From positions 1 through 64,000 of the forward strand of contig NC_008358.1 in the NCBI RefSeq assembly GCF_000013025.1: a stretch of 64,000 nt of DNA, given 5' to 3'. The stretch's first letter is position 1. Every line of letters begins with the position of its first letter. The stretch comes from Hyphomonas neptunium ATCC 15444. Its GTDB lineage: Bacteria; Pseudomonadota; Alphaproteobacteria; Caulobacterales; Hyphomonadaceae. The notes below the pieces were generated by a model. It searched no databases, was not told the DNA's origin, and saw only the letters and a list, made by a program, of their open reading frames with translations. Position numbers and translations under genes: made by a program. Shown piece by piece: positions 63,991 through 64,000 of this stretch.

Positions 63991-64000
63991 TGGAAGCTCC

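Overview
The window reads as chromosomal DNA of an alphaproteobacterium of the Caulobacterales/Hyphomonadaceae type (Hyphomonas-like). The reasons are high GC, an RcdA (DUF1465) and a TrcR (DUF1013) homologue, GANTC (CcrM-type) and TTAA-N7-TTAA (CtrA-type) sites, and the order ppsR-maf-aroE-coaE-dnaQ-secB, which in Caulobacter lies beside the replication origin. The first 220 bases are probably the edge of oriC: they hold eight GANTC sites, five of them inside the octamer GANTCACA. No tRNA, rRNA, CRISPR array, transposase or phage gene was seen.

Layout. 1-6.9 kb: origin flank and a tightly overlapping housekeeping operon (ppsR, maf, aroE, coaE, dnaQ), then secB, a Tim44-like protein, mltA and an Smr protein. 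6.9-9.6 kb: cell-cycle genes (trcR, a DUF1192 gene, rcdA) around a quinone oxidoreductase. 9.7-27 kb: accessory and metabolic genes, including TetR and LysR cassettes, carbonic anhydrase, pyrophosphatase, a LysR/SDR/CMD/Atu4866 group, a TetR/SRPBCC group, a lipoprotein-type methyltransferase, Hsp20, a GST-like protein, a glycosyltransferase, gpmA with a RibD-like deaminase, an epimerase, an S9 peptidase and a GNAT enzyme.

27-51 kb: a conserved backbone, ffh, chorismate mutase, rpsP, rimM, trmD, rplS, leuC, leuD, leuB, asd, all on the plus strand and in the ancestral order. Other genes sit between many of its members: an OafA-like acyltransferase, two beta/gamma-crystallin proteins, a GT2 enzyme, a Kef antiporter, bioB, cysK, a GST, a VOC protein, three tandem small lipoproteins, an amidohydrolase and an ArsR/AHSA1 pair.

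51-60 kb: the histidine genes hisB, hisH-hisA, hisF and hisE run in that transcription order on the minus strand, but plus-strand genes (a CNNM/CorC protein, a CtrA-box-preceded 69-residue protein, a GGDEF protein, a crotonase) separate them. 60-64 kb: a GGDEF/EAL protein, a GNAT enzyme, an NTF2-like protein, an exported protein and a CoA-ester lyase. The window is therefore a scaffold of old operons opened by small insertions. The least explained parts are the three lipoproteins inside the leu cluster, the two crystallin proteins inside the ribosomal operon, the CtrA-controlled leader at 55.7 kb, and several hairpins that cover ribosome binding sites.
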